A stretch of DNA of 64,000 nt from Halichondria panicea. Taxonomy: Eukaryota > Porifera > Demospongiae > Suberitida > Halichondriidae. The translations under genes were made by a program, and so were the position numbers. Of the stretch, positions 44,782 through 58,161 are shown piece after piece. The stretch spans positions 1,390,479 to 1,454,478 of the forward strand of contig NC_087383.1 of NCBI RefSeq assembly GCF_963675165.1. The letters are read 5' to 3'. Under the pieces are notes generated by a model. It did no database searches, had not been told where the DNA came from, and saw only the letters and a list, made by a program, of their open reading frames with translations. Position 1 is the stretch's first letter. Each line of letters opens with the position of its first letter.

Positions 44782-47700
44782 TTATTTTCGTTTTGTGGAC
44801 TCCTTCTTTTGCCATTTGCTATGAAAGTTCATCACACTATCTAGCTCCACTCCGTGTTGCCAAGCACTGTGAACAACTTGCATGAGTTGGTCAGAATCAG
44901 TGGGGCCAGGATCTTCCACTGTCTTCAGCAGTTTCTTGTGCAATAGAAGAGTCACTGCAGTCTTGTCTTGACCACTCTCACTGAAGCTCTGGTTGTAGTA
45001 GACAGCACAGTCAATCAGACGATCCAAATGCCTGTATGTGTGTGTAAAGTGATGGACGTAATCGAATGAACAACATTATAATTACCGTATAGCGGGCTAT
45101 TTTCGAGGTTTGACCCAGAAAAACGAAAATATAGTGCCTCGAACTTTGGTTTACATTTAGTATTGAAACCTCTCTACTGTAGGGGTGTGGTCATTTGAAC
45201 CACTATCCTCAAAAAAAAAATCCTCGAAATGTTTAGTTTAGTTTAGCAATCCGCGAAAATTTAGTACCTCAAAAAAACTCGCTACACGGTATATACTCAC
45301 ATTATAATTATGCACGACACTACTACAGATTGACACAAGCAATCATCCTAATTATAGTTACATGTTGTATGACTTTTGTTTTACATCGTACCAGATATCA
45401 ATGTCCATCTTAGAAGATTTCTTTGCGCTAGGTGAGATAGATTCCTCAGGCTGTTGTGCTCTGATGAACTTGTGGCCATCTTTGAACTCTCGCTCGAGAA
45501 ACTTGATCACTTCTCGAGCAGCATAATTGTCTCGTCCTTTCTTCATACTGTCCAACTCCTCAATGGCTGTATGAAAAAAGTGTGTATGCTAAAATTTATT
45601 ACAAGTATACTTACTCGACTTAGCAATCACAAAGATAAATTTCTCAGAGGTGAGAAGCTTTTTGACAAGATGGAGTCCAGTACAAAGTGAGTGAGCATCT
45701 GGTACGAGGTAGGGTGTGAAGAAAGTTGCTTGCTTCTTTGCTGACACCTCGAGAGTGGCCACTTCATGCTGTAGAGGGGGGGGGGGGGTAAAGATCACAC
45801 ACATGCATGCACATGCACAAACAACTCTGGCTGAATGACCTTACCTGTAGTTTCTGTTGAGCCATTGCATTCATTAACTTGGAGCGTTGTAACTGTGCCT
45901 ACATGTGTATGCAATTAGAACAAGGCTGGTACGTAGTGAAAACATGAAGTACTGTATCAGTGACAGCAGGCAGATGTATATACGTATGTATATATGAGAG
46001 ATAATTATACTGACTTGTTTTTCTTGCTCTAACTCTTTTTCTTTAGCTCTTTTCTCATCAATCTGCTGTTTCTGTGCCGCCCCGATGAACTTGTTAGTAA
46101 GGAGATCCCACGAGAACGAGGGGACAGTCTAAGCACAGTATAAAAGTGTAACATGCAGTCACCCATTCTCAATACAATAAATGAACTCACTCTGAGATCA
46201 GCAACAAAACGGCCAAACGTTGTGCAATAGCGGACTCTCTGTGCAGCCTACAAGATGAGATGCTTCATAATAATAATAATATACCTCTACACATACTGTA
46301 GGCTGACTGACACACACCTGCATGCTAATATTATATATACGTATATTATATAACTTAGCTCACATGCACATAATTATTGTAGCTGATACATACCTGCTTG
46401 GTGCTGGTTAGCTCAGAGTGTGAATTGTATACCAAACTAGCCTGGTAGCCAACTAGAGGTGGGAACCCTCTCAGAGCTATGTCCTCCAGTAAGGCAAAGT
46501 TGGTGAACTGCTCATCAATCTTGGCAGAGTCATCTAAGGGAGAACACATGCACCATCAACTAACGGCAAAGAACAGTACACATGCATGCACACTGACCTA
46601 AGCAAGACAGTTCGTCTTCGCTGGGAAGGAAGTTTATAAGAGATGCCAGATGAGACCAGATACCAGACAAGCCCTGTGTGTATAAATTAACAAATAGGAA
46701 TACTAATAAAGCTATCATAGAATACACAGTACAGAAAGATTCTAGTCACGTTCGTTTATTACAAATTAATAGTTGTAAGAAATTCAGCATGTGATACAAC
46801 ACCTATGTATAGAAATACAACAAACATACGTCACTTTCAATTACCTGTGTACTAGTAGCCACTGCAATTGGATAGGATTGTACCCACTCCATAAACACCC
46901 TCAAGGACATCAAGTAGCTCTCCTCAGCAACCAAACAGCACACACTGTACACAATAGACTGATGTCCGGTCTTCTCCATCAAATACAGTAAACCATTGTC
47001 AACTGACGTGGTGGGGTCTTGTTTAACTGACGAATCGATAGCATGGGAAGAAGGTACCAAAGATCCACTTGCAGTGTGAGGAAGCTCAGATTCGGTTTTC
47101 GCTTCTTCAAGTTTTGGCCTCGGAGCGTTGCTGAAGTTTGCGGCAAGGATGATTTGTCTTTTTGCTTTTTTCTGTACCGAGGCAGGTGACATGCCGCCTG
47201 CCGCTAAAGGCTGAGATGTGTTGGGAGGAGTTTTCTCCAGAGAAGGCAGTTTGTCCTTAGTGCCCTCGTCCTCTGAAGAGCTGCAATCTGAGAGCCTCTC
47301 GAGCATCTCCAGATCATCTTCCCCGAGGGTGTTAGACAGGTCCATAGAGAGGGTGTCATCATCACTGGCTGTGGACTCGTCATCACTGCTACTGAGAACT
47401 TCACATTCCTCCTCACTGGAGTCATTCTTATCACCACCTCTCCTTCGCCTTCGCCGAGTGAGCACTTTACGCAATCGTTTCTTCTTTTTCTCAACCATTT
47501 TCTTCTCTTCGGCCTGCTGCTTTGTTTTGGCCTGCTTTTGTTTTGAGATATCAGTAGCTCCTTTAGCTACTTCAGTAGCTGCACTCGAAGCAGTGACTTG
47601 AGACACATCGAATTTCACCTTTTGTAAAATTTCCACCATGCTGTCTCCTTGATCTAAGTATTGATCGAGAGGGGGGGCGGTTTGACCCGCTGGGGTAGCT

Positions 47701-50700
47701 AAGGCAACTGCTGTTGTGAGGAGGAGAGTGAGTCTCCTATGTGCATAGTGGAGCAGTTGAGAGAAGACAGAGAGAGCAAAAGAAGTGGCCGAGGTGGTGA
47801 ACGTTGAGCCTGGGTGGGTGGAGGAGGGACTGAATTTGGTAATTATCACCAAAATAACAAATTGTACACAATTAATTGAGCCATCTTTACATGACTACAA
47901 TCAAGAGTAGATATATAAGAGTACCATCAATACAAGTTATTAAGGGTACACAAACAGGGCTGCATCCAGGATTTGGGGTTAGGGGGGCAAATTGGGCAAA
48001 TAAAAAATGTAGGGGGGGGGCGAACCCTCTGCGGCGTATGCTTCAGTGCACGTCAAACTAAGAGGGTCTGGGGGCATGCTCCCCCGGAAAAATTGGGCCT
48101 TAGATCGATTCTGGTGCAATTTTAGCTCACAAGTAATTAAATTATATGCCTATTAATGAATCTGCCTGATCCTAGGGGGGGGGCAAATTACCCCCATCAA
48201 TGGAGCCCTGGTAAAGTTGAACTCACCAAGTGATCGAAGAGTGTGTGAGGCTAGAACGGCCAGTGCACACATCTTCAACATAACATCGTGAGGTATAGAC
48301 TCGTGTACTTCATACTGCTCCTGGTTGGTAGAGGAATGGATGTCAGATCTAAGAGCAGCCATCACTGTCACAGTAGCAGTACTGGCTAGCAGTGCTAAAT
48401 CGTGGTCTAGGCAATCTTCTAGACTGCTGTTGATAGCTCTACACAGTTTCTCAAGCTCCTTCTCATTTATTGAACTTAACACAGACCTGCAGTAAGTCAG
48501 ACAACAGTACATATTTCTTAAAGAATAAAACGTTTCAATTCAAGAGCAATCATTGATCTAACAAAATGCATCTTAAAATGCATAACTCAATAAGTTATAC
48601 CACGTTAGCTATCAATAGGTCAATTTCAGAAAAATGATAGTAATTATACAACCAATCACTGATCTAAACACATCATTAGATACGTACACTGTATTATATT
48701 AATAATACTATAATTAATTTTACTGCAGAGGGGTGTTATTAACAACACCTACATAAGCCATCTTTGCTATGGTAGAGGAGGACTGTACTTACTTTTCAGT
48801 AGGCTGGAGCATCTGTTGCAGACGGAGAAACCTAACCAGCAAGAGATCACGCGTAAATTCCCTGCACAGAGAAACACAGAGAAAATAAATTATATATCGT
48901 ATGTTTTGCGAGCATCAAACACAAGCGAATTTTGCAAGCGTTGATTACTTAGAACCGCAAAAACCGCAAAAACCACAAAAACCTATACTGGCACTGGTAT
49001 GACACACGATCCTTGCCAAAGCGCAATAGTTAGATTGCAATAGGTCAAATTTCTGCTAATGTGGCTTATTAGCAAAGATTACTCACGTTCAAAATAATTA
49101 TTCTAAAATGGTGAACTTAGAGAGCATTGCCAGTATTAAGTACCTAATATCCTGCTCAGTGGTGGTTTCCAGTTTTCTCTCGATTGTTTCCAGTCGGTTT
49201 TGGTTCTTCTCGTAGATACGGGTGAGGTTTGAGAGAGAACCAGAGAAAGGTTGAGAGGAGGTCACACTGCAATAGAAGGGGAGGGAGGGGGGAGGTTAGG
49301 AAGGATGGAGTGGATAACATGAAAGGTTGGGGGATAACATGTGGGTAACAATTTCCTGTTTAATGAGACCAGAACGGCAGTCATGCACACTATAATGTTT
49401 TGGCATTGAGACCATACTCATACACACACAATACTTAGAAGGTTATTTATTGTCCCTGACAACCACCCCTCAAGAGATGCACACACACTATAGACTCCCT
49501 GACAACCACCCCTCAAAAGATGCACATGCACACACACTATATAGACTCCCTGTCAACCACCATGCAGTCTAAACAAAACCACAGTCCCTTGTACACCTGG
49601 CTATTACAGTACCATACAACTGTTATAGAAGCGTCTACTCTCTCCTCAACCTATTAATTCCTATTATAGACACTGTCTAGTAGATATACAGTATGCTCAT
49701 TCCTGCTTGCCAAAGAGTTGCTCAGTGAAGCATGACAACAAACAGCTCAAGGGGAAATTAGCAGCAGCTATACAAAGACCTCAATGAAAGCAGAAGACTG
49801 CTAACTACGAAATAGGACACCACTGTCTGGAAGTCTTGTATGCCTCTCATGTAACTCATCAATTTCAGAACTGAAGCGTGAAATCAAGGAATGTAACGAG
49901 GGTATGAATGAATAGTAAGACTAGACACTTTGCCAAGGGGCATACGTACATGTACGTATCGCACATTTTTGTTTGACCATTTTCGACCTACCTTCTCTGA
50001 TAGTAGTAGGCTGCATCCAGCTGCTCGTTCCTGTTGCCGACCAGCGCAGCTAGCTGATTGTAGCTAGCACCTGCGCAAAAAAGAACACTTTGACTACATT
50101 GTATGTTTGTACTAACGATATCACCAAATATCGATAATGATGTCTCATGCCTTGCATAATTATACACTATGTACGTATATAAGAGAGTGAAAAAATTACT
50201 TCAAATTAAGTAAGTGAGTCTCTACTTACCCAAAAAGGCTCAAATTTATGCTAGAATAATCTACCAATCCCCGCTGTACAGGATACAGTTTGTTGCTACG
50301 CAGGGTACCTTGGCTTGGGTCCAGTGCTATAGCGTGATGGTAGTAGGCAACAGCTGTGTAGTGGTTCCCGCCCACTGTGACCTGGTAGCGGGCTGTATGA
50401 GCGTGGTGAGTTTCAATACCCGGAATCATAACAGCGGGTTAGCAGGCACACTTTGTCATGGTAACAGACATACCACAAGAATAATGTTCATTTACACAAG
50501 GCAGAACACAGTCTAATGCATGGTGGTCATGGATCTGATAAACAGATAATCCTGTGTGCAGATCTGGAAACGTTTATTACTAGAACGGTTTCATAACTTG
50601 TAGACACAGTACGAACATGTTGTTAGCACTACAGGTGTTTGTAGGCTAAACATTTGAGTATATTGAGCATCGTATAATTTAAGAGGTTTCCTAGTAACCC

Positions 50701-53700
50701 ATAAAGACGGCTACAGCTACGCACATCCAGGATATAAATCACGAATAAGGATGGCAGATATCACCAAAAAGACAAAATATCTAGAGCAGGATAAGGCTGA
50801 ATATTACCTCATCTTCTCCCCCACACCCCACACCACAACAGACTATACACAGCACCACAACAGCATTCTTAATACAATAGCAATCACATACACATGCAAT
50901 ATTTCTCCCTAGGCAAACTGAGTACCAAAGCTGAATACCGGGAGTACTCAAAACTGTCATCAATTTCCATGTAGATCACACTGTTAGCCTTCTTCTTCCA
51001 AGGCTATAAGCAGGTTTCACTGTGCCATGTGCCATGCAGCTTAATGCTCTACAAAAAATATATGGAGTAATGATATCTACGGGCAGCGCCCACACCCAAT
51101 TCTCAGGCTCACATTATCAGCTCTCCCAACTTCACACAAAACAAATTCGCTCTCTTTTCAGGACAACTATAAACGATGCATCATTATAACTTTCATTCCA
51201 GGATTGTAAGATGAGTCATTCCAACAGTTGCCAGACAATAAGCAGTGGCTCATGTGACCAGCAACAGAGGAACGCCACAAGCACCCTAATCTCAACCGCT
51301 CTCTGGGTTCAGTTGACAAAACGTGATTACTGTAAATGCCAATAGCCTCGTATTTTAGTCCAAGGAGGCCATTCTTCGCATTCCACTGTTTCCAGATACG
51401 CCTAAGTATTAGATACACCTTGAATTCTCCTTGTGGAAGACAATGCGCACATCTTAATATCATTACACCAGACAAATCCACTAGACAGAAATTTGCAGTG
51501 TTGTACTCGCAATAACAAGAAAATCGAATTTGCTTCCAGTTTACAATAACATTCCTGTACCAATAGCCCAAACACTTAATAGTGCCTCGAATAAATAATA
51601 AAGAACCAAAAATCATTCGATGACTTATTGTGACCATTTCGTTAGCAGTTTAATTAGATGAACATTATTATGGGTTCTGTTTAGACCTCCTTTGCTGCTC
51701 AGTGTACAAACAGTCCACCCTGATTGAAATGCTTTTCTCCACACAACAGAAATTGATAATTATCACTCCCAGTAGAGGAAGAGAAACCCTGTCAGAATAC
51801 TATACCCCAACCTGCGTTGCTAGGAGCTGAGGGATAGGTCATCAAGGAAACCTAGCTAGCTACTATACTATAGTTGAAAGGCAGAAAGCAAAAGTTACGC
51901 ATTTATAGACATGGTAATATAATCGATGTTGGCTCTAACTCACTAATATTCCTACAGAACTGTTTGTTATACAGTAGACACTTTGACAAGTCCTTACCCT
52001 CCCTCCCCCTTTGTCTACACTGCATGGTGTGTGTGGTGAGGGCCCCACACAGATCTGGCTAGATAGATGAGAGCAAAAGTTGCCAGCTATCAAAACACTG
52101 GGTAGGGAATTAACTGAGGAAGAGGATAACAAACCAACACAGGCATTGTTCTGTGGAAGGGCTGCAAAAGTGGGTGGACATTTTGAAATTTGATTTACAC
52201 CACTTGGAAGGATAACTGACCAACGTGCCTTTGTCGTAAAAGTGGGTGGACAGTTCAAATTTTGATATTGACCACTCAGCAGACAAGAGGAGGCTTACTA
52301 ACCATGTTGTTATTGTTCTTATAAAAGCTACAAAAGTGGGTGTATGTGCATGTGTTCAAATTCCCACATACCTTTTACATGAACAGTACATATACGTGAA
52401 CCGTACATATAATTTATATACTCGCAATCCCCACACAATTCTTCTTAACTACTACATACATCCTCACAAAATACTTTGAATTTTTCACCTGCTCATTGGA
52501 GAATATAATATGTTTTTAGGGAACATTTCGTGCTTGACCAGCTGAGTTAAAGGAATTTGGTAGTGGTTTCCCATGAGCCACATGAGAAGTAGATAGCTTT
52601 GAAGTAGGTGCCCCAGAACAAGTTAGCATGGTCAAGAAGCCCAGGTAGGATTGATGCATGGTTAGTGTTTCGTTTCAGTGTGGCTAACCACCAAACAAGT
52701 GTGAGCTAACAATTGAAATATAGGGGCTCTAGATAGGAGGGCAAATGGTTCTCTCTGAAAAACTTCAGTGCACCCAAGTCAATCAGCATTCTTCTAACCC
52801 ACTGTACAGACTTACTCTAGACTGATATCTGTATCATCACAACACAGGATATTATTGTGGTCAAGTGTGTACATGCATATCAGACATCTACAAAGAAAAC
52901 AGTGACCTTCCATGTGACTTGAGGTCAATCTTTAGAGCTTAGATTTGGAAGAGACAAGCTCCCTCCTCAACAATTCGACCCATAAAGGTTAGAGAGACTG
53001 AACAGAGGTCAACTGTGGGTGATAAATGATACCCAAGGAGTGATAAGACTTTCACAGTAACCTAATGAAAATTAACATTTAGCCACCCTGACCTCAGTTG
53101 GATTAGGAAGAAACAATAAGGCAGCTGCTTCTGAGTGGAGGGTCTGGTGGGCAGCTAGAAAACCAGGAAGCCTTAATGCACCACAGTACTGCACTACACA
53201 TGCAATATACACCACCTAGCTAAGTGGTTACAGTACTTAATGGAATTGGTTACGGGGAAGACTATAAAATCAGTGACAAAAAAAGACATGTGCAGAACTA
53301 CACTACATACCTGTGCCAAAATGCTAACTGGATTACCTGCTGGTATACTCAACTACATGCCCCAAGAGTTGTGGCCTACCAGTTGTCTTGCAAACTTGTA
53401 CTCACAACCACAGGGCCTCAATTAGGGGTACCACACATGCCAGAGACATGTAACTAAACCTCTAAAAAGGATCAGCTACAACATTGAGTAAGTACTGGTC
53501 ACTATTGACTGCACACACACAATTAATTGTAGCAAGACAACTGATAGTTCCCCATCACTGCACATTTCACACACACTGGGCCAAGTGTGTACAAGTACAA
53601 TGCATTGAGGGCAGGAGTTTTGGCACACCCAGGAACAGACAGAGTCGAGAGAAGTGGGTGTGGGAGGAAGTGAGGGGAAGACAGCTTAATGATGTCAGTT

Positions 53701-56700
53701 AATGATTCATTATCATAGTTAGTTTAAATTTCAAATTTTTAAATTTACTCTACTTGGTACAAGCTAATGTTAAATCCACTTGAAAAAATTTGATTGTACA
53801 TTACATGTTGTACTCTAATGATGAACAGCTGACCACCCACATAAAAGGAACCAAAAGGGTTATCAAAACATCCCTTAGCTATGGTAACCATGGGACTAAT
53901 CTGAAGCTGTGGCAAATAAGGTTCATAGGGATTATTGCGTAAAACATGTACTGCTCAAATTTGCCAAGGGGAGGATGTGAGGGTGTAGCTTCTTCCTACC
54001 ATAAAGTCTGCTGTAACGTAAACATTAATTAGCGGACAGAGGCTCAAAAAGGATACTAAAATTCAAACACACACTCACCGAGATCCCCTAAATGAATGAA
54101 GCACTGGTAGTACACATCCTTCAGCCATTTTAAACCGGCAGTCTTGAAATCAGCAGCTGGAATAATTAAGTAATTATCAGTGCACGTACGTACTACACTA
54201 TTCCTATAGCACTCACCGTCTGTGTTATTCGGACCTACTCCCGTTCTCTCCTCTAGCTTCTCTAACAGTGTACAGTAATAGTCGATACACATCTCAAGGT
54301 GGTTTCTATAAGACGTGCACAGCGGGCTCACTCCATCCACTGCCTATAAAATAAAATAAAACAACAGATTGGATTGGAATGCTTATGACAATAAATGAGT
54401 AAATTTTCAAGAGAGACTGGCTAGTGACTTTCACTACTTTCAGACATACTGAAAGACAGACTCAAGAGTAAGGAATTTTCAAAGGGGTTTGTACCAAGCC
54501 ACTCACAATCAGCCAAACTATATCAGCCTCCAAAATCAATATGCCATAGTAGAGGTCAGCCATGCATAGGAATGTGGGAAAGCAACTATCCAGGCATAAC
54601 TGTGGGTTGGTCCAGGTAGGTCATCCTGCCACAGTTGATGATGCTATCTCCCAGCCAGTGCAGTGGAAGCTCTGAGGAGCCCCAACACATGCTAGGCATC
54701 TCCACATCTGCTCTATCTGCGGTTTGCTCTCTCAATATCAGAGTTTAGAGGAGTCACTCTACTGTGACCAAAACGCAATATCTACGCCATTTCAGGGCTG
54801 TTTTGGGGTCTTATCGTGACTTACATCCGCAACTATGTCAACTTGGTCGAGACTTGTCAGCACCGGCTGGTTACCTCTTGGCTTATCGAGATCGGATAGG
54901 CTAATATGTGTGCACTATTATGTACTATGTGTACACAGCATATGCACTGATAACTTAAATGAATTGTACGTAGATACAATAGCATAATAATGTCAACGTC
55001 ATGTGGCAAACACAAAGGTCAGTATACTTACTGACTGTTATCTAAGCAGAGAAACAATCAGATGAGAGCATATGGAACATTCTGCACCATGCTCCACAAA
55101 ACAATGGTAACTCATGCATGAAACAGCTCGACTCAACCATTAACAAAACAACGAAGCTTCTCATTTTTCGAGTGGACAACAGTTTTATTATGGTTTTAGT
55201 TGGGCAGTAAAAACAACTTGTGTGTAAAAAGGCAAGGACCTTTCAAGTGTCTTAAGAGGCTCTGGTTTAGCAGTTTAGTTGTACCGCTTCAGCCCTACCA
55301 CATGTGCAGAGCACAAGGGCACCCCCGAGCTCTGGTGTATCATGCTTCACAAATCAGCGAAGTAGTCTGAACGAAATTGAGTTTTACAGTAAACAACTCA
55401 TTGTGGTCAATGATATGCTACTTTCACAGCTTGTACAGTAATTCGAACTTGATGGATTTTCGGCCCACAGACCCATTGGACAGGGACGATGCATTAGAGT
55501 ACATCTGTCTACGAATACCCTGGAGTTAATGAGCCATGACATTCTATTAAGATTGTTAGCATAGCCAGTACAAGTGTCCGTTATCGGATTACATGAGCAG
55601 CAGTGAATCCTGTTTACACTTTAGCGATGCACCTCATTGATTTTGCTGACAAAATACTAAGTGCTTTTGAGTTGGATATGAATTTGACTATCTCTAGAGA
55701 TTTTTCTCTGATTGGGTGTGTGCACCAACCCTTGACCAAACTGCCTACACAATACATACAATGAACATGTGCATGATGTGATAGAGTAGGTACAGATGAC
55801 CAGAGACTGCCTAATATAGCAGTATGTAACTGATAGTTCTGCTTCAAATCCTCCTGCTGAATGATAAGAAGCTGGCAGATAATAGATAGAGTAGTCCATC
55901 TGACAAAGCAGCTTTATCTGACCTCCACAATAAGGCTACCTATACCTCAAAATGGGTGTACATTGTTATCTGTATACTACACTGCATAGTCTTTGATGTG
56001 GTGGGATGCATGTAGATGAAGCATTTGATGTGGGTTCACTGATTAGACTAGCAGTGATCAAAATTGGCAGACTCTAATCCGAGCCTAGTAATGCAAAGTC
56101 TCACAGAAAATGTGAGTCAAATTCAATCAATGTCAAAGTGAGATCTTCTTTCCAGTACCTGACAACGTGGCGATGTAAACAGTAAACAGTCACTAAGATT
56201 CACTTACACCTTCGAATAACATACACAGACATAGGTTGGTAGGCAACAAGTATCAACCCTGAACATGCACAGTGGCTATTCCCCAGTAAGAAAACACTCA
56301 CCCCTCCAGTTTATTAGCATGCCTAAGGTGAGTGATCGGTGCTAAAGTAAATCAAAGTCAAAAAAGGCAATGAATTAAAAACTAGAGAGAGAGAGAGCCA
56401 GAAAGCTCTACTAAATGTGGGCGTAGTTTTACTTCACAGAGCACAAACAATCCATATTCAAAAAATCACATGCATGCAGTGACATGGCAACTATGCTGTT
56501 CTCCAATCCATACACACATTAAAGTCATACATACAAAGCTGGCACTTGGCTCGAGACTTATCAAAATAACGGGACCACATTACAAGACGTTTCTCCACAT
56601 GCAGTCCAAATTGGTTTGTTCCGCTTGCCAGAAAACGTGTCTACCCAGACACAAACAGGGAACAGTTAATTGAACACACAAATAGTCTCAGCCAATCACC

Positions 56701-57439
56701 TAATCCTCACATAATAGTACTGTACTGCAACTCTCAAACTAAATTCAATAACTGCAATTTTATTGAGACCTGCAGTTCCTTTCTCTGTATCAATGCTCGA
56801 AGCCTTAACAATTTCATTAAACAATTTCATCAAATTGGTCTACCAGTTTAGCCACATCAACTTAAACACAGGACGAACTTAGGCGCAGCCTACAGCCATA
56901 TCAAAGCACTGGGCTAGTCAAAATTGAAAGGACGGAGCCAATTTATCATAATAATGATAATGTTCTACATAAGTACATGTGAGCATTGTACTATCTATAA
57001 TGGTAAGCACAACTGGAGCCTTATCGGACAATTCTGGTTGTAGCTACCGTCATCATAGCAGTAAAATGGGATGATAACAGGGCAACCACAATATGAAAGT
57101 TTCTACAGGTAATCATACACGCGATATTATTGTATACATGTAATTATTGTACTGAACTTTGGGTGGGGAAGATACCTGTATGGGGGCAAATGCAAAGCTG
57201 GGCAAAACCACCATTAAGGCCTTATTATTGATGGCAACTAGTGATAATAATAACGTCCTTTTAGCTAATGAGAATATGTGATGGTTTACCTCGGAGATTG
57301 CCTTGCACTTTTGAACTACATTGTATGCAGATTTCTTCCATTGCAGCTCTTCAGCTTTCCTGCTGTGAGACGTACCCAAGAGTATCACTTGAAGGCTCTT
57401 GTCTCTGAGTCTATGAGGAGGAGACAAAGTAGCATGTGT

Positions 57440-57484
<45 letters not shown>

Positions 57485-57521
57485 TGTGTGTGTGAGTGTG
57501 TGTGTGTGTGCGCGAGTGTGT

Positions 57522-57569
<48 letters not shown>

Positions 57570-58161
57570 ATGTGTGTGAGTGTGTGTGTGTGTGTGTGTG
57601 CGCGCGCATGTGTGTGTGTGTGTGCGAGTGTGTGTGTGCGAGTGTGTGTGCATGTGCACGCATTAACAAAAGAAACACAGTGTTCATGTGTCTTGTTAAA
57701 CACAAGCCCTCATTCATACAATGCCTGATTGCTATTATGTGGGATCACATGATCACATTGGTACTGTAGTCAAGTTTTTGTCTGGGCTAACTTTTTTCTC
57801 AAAGCTTGTAGTTCAGTTCCAAACAGGTCCCGAGCATGATTGCATAGATGCGACTCTCTCTCAATTCTCTGTCCATATTCCCACGCATGCCTGCAAAGAA
57901 GAAGAGACATGAGACACAGGTGCTCAGTTCCCCCGTGTGTGATTCAATGTTGTTGTATGTACTGAAAGTTGATGCATGAATTATACTACCGTCTTATAAA
58001 CATTATAATTATGATTTATCAATAATAATAATTATTATTAGCAGATAGGAAAAAGTTTTGAATGTGTGGTTGTTGGTTATATCAATATCGTAATGAAGCA
58101 GCTCTCACTACCATCAATACCTCAACAGTCTTTTGCCTTCTTTCTCAGCTGAAGAAGCCAT
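44782..58161 (-). CDS. SMG5: SMG5, nonsense-mediated mRNA decay factor
   Basis: Adaptor that, with SMG7, binds phosphorylated UPF1 and promotes its dephosphorylation and mRNA decay. Nineteen exons, 1021 aa (human 1016): 58121-58161 (ATG), 57792-57890, 57290-57410, 54217-54343, 54079-54156, 50309-50392, 49992-50070, 49144-49266, 48793-48861, 48227-48486, 46845-47809, 46598-46673, 46394-46533, 46191-46247, 46015-46128, 45845-45898, 45615-45768, 45392-45566, 44782-45031; phases close. The N-terminal 14-3-3-like/EST1 region has [28 protein letters not shown] and [11 protein letters not shown]. The 965-nt exon holds a basic then acidic Ser-rich linker ([23 protein letters not shown]). A coiled coil ([18 protein letters not shown]) precedes the C-terminal PIN domain ([29 protein letters not shown]), which in SMG5 is known to lack full catalytic residues. 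Introns of 3.7 and 2.9 kb contrast with the rest. Confidence 0.96.
45085..45289. mobile_element. MITE family A, copy 3
   Basis: 205-bp element flanked by TA. Starts CCGTATAGCGGGCTATTTTC, ends ACTCGCTACACGG; eroded relative to the 24780 copy. Last SMG5 intron. Confidence 0.85.
47955..48210. mobile_element. Non-autonomous element with CAGGGCT ends (hAT-like?)
   Basis: 256-bp block that begins CAGGGCTGCAT and ends ATGGAGCCCTG, inverse copies with one mismatch. It contains G-runs and ggggcaaatt words on both sides. No clear target duplication. It sits 16 bp from the donor of SMG5 exon 48227-48486. Confidence 0.65.
48900..49115. mobile_element. MITE family B, degenerate copy 4
   Basis: Shares tgttttgcgagcatcaaaca, cacacgatccttgcca and tctgctaatgtggct with the copies at 13953 and 16406. 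Ends are eroded. SMG5 intron. Confidence 0.75.
49450..49565. repeat. Short tandem copies of ccctgacaaccacccctca
   Basis: Three partial copies (49453, 49497, 49549) about 45-52 bp apart with intervening CA runs, in an SMG5 intron. Confidence 0.8.
50393..54078. other. Long SMG5 intron without recognised content
   Basis: 3.7 kb between exons 54079-54156 and 50309-50392. A 156-codon open frame at 51167-51637 (-) has no recognisable domain or good codon pattern. No MITE ends of the CCGTAT type noticed. Confidence 0.6.
54344..57289. other. Long SMG5 intron without recognised content
   Basis: 2.9 kb between exons 57290-57410 and 54217-54343. A GC-richer patch at about 54600-54900 has no convincing open frame. 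A short ga-repeat lies near 56382. Confidence 0.6.
57434..57655. repeat. (GT)n microsatellite, about 220 bp
   Basis: Long GT tract with GA and GC interruptions just upstream (gene sense) of the acceptor of SMG5 exon 57290-57410. It creates poly-HT and poly-CV pseudo-frames on both strands. Confidence 0.95.

Noticed and set aside
46803-47852. Single-exon gene with acidic Ser-rich protein
   Set aside because: It is the large central exon of SMG5 (46845-47809); flanking exons match SMG5 on both sides.
51167-51637. 156-codon open frame (-) in an SMG5 intron
   Set aside because: No recognisable domain and no start or splice context; within chance expectation for a 3.7-kb intron.
57113-57769. Open frames rich in HT or CV
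   Set aside because: GT microsatellite translated in different frames; the real content is one SMG5 exon at 57290-57410.
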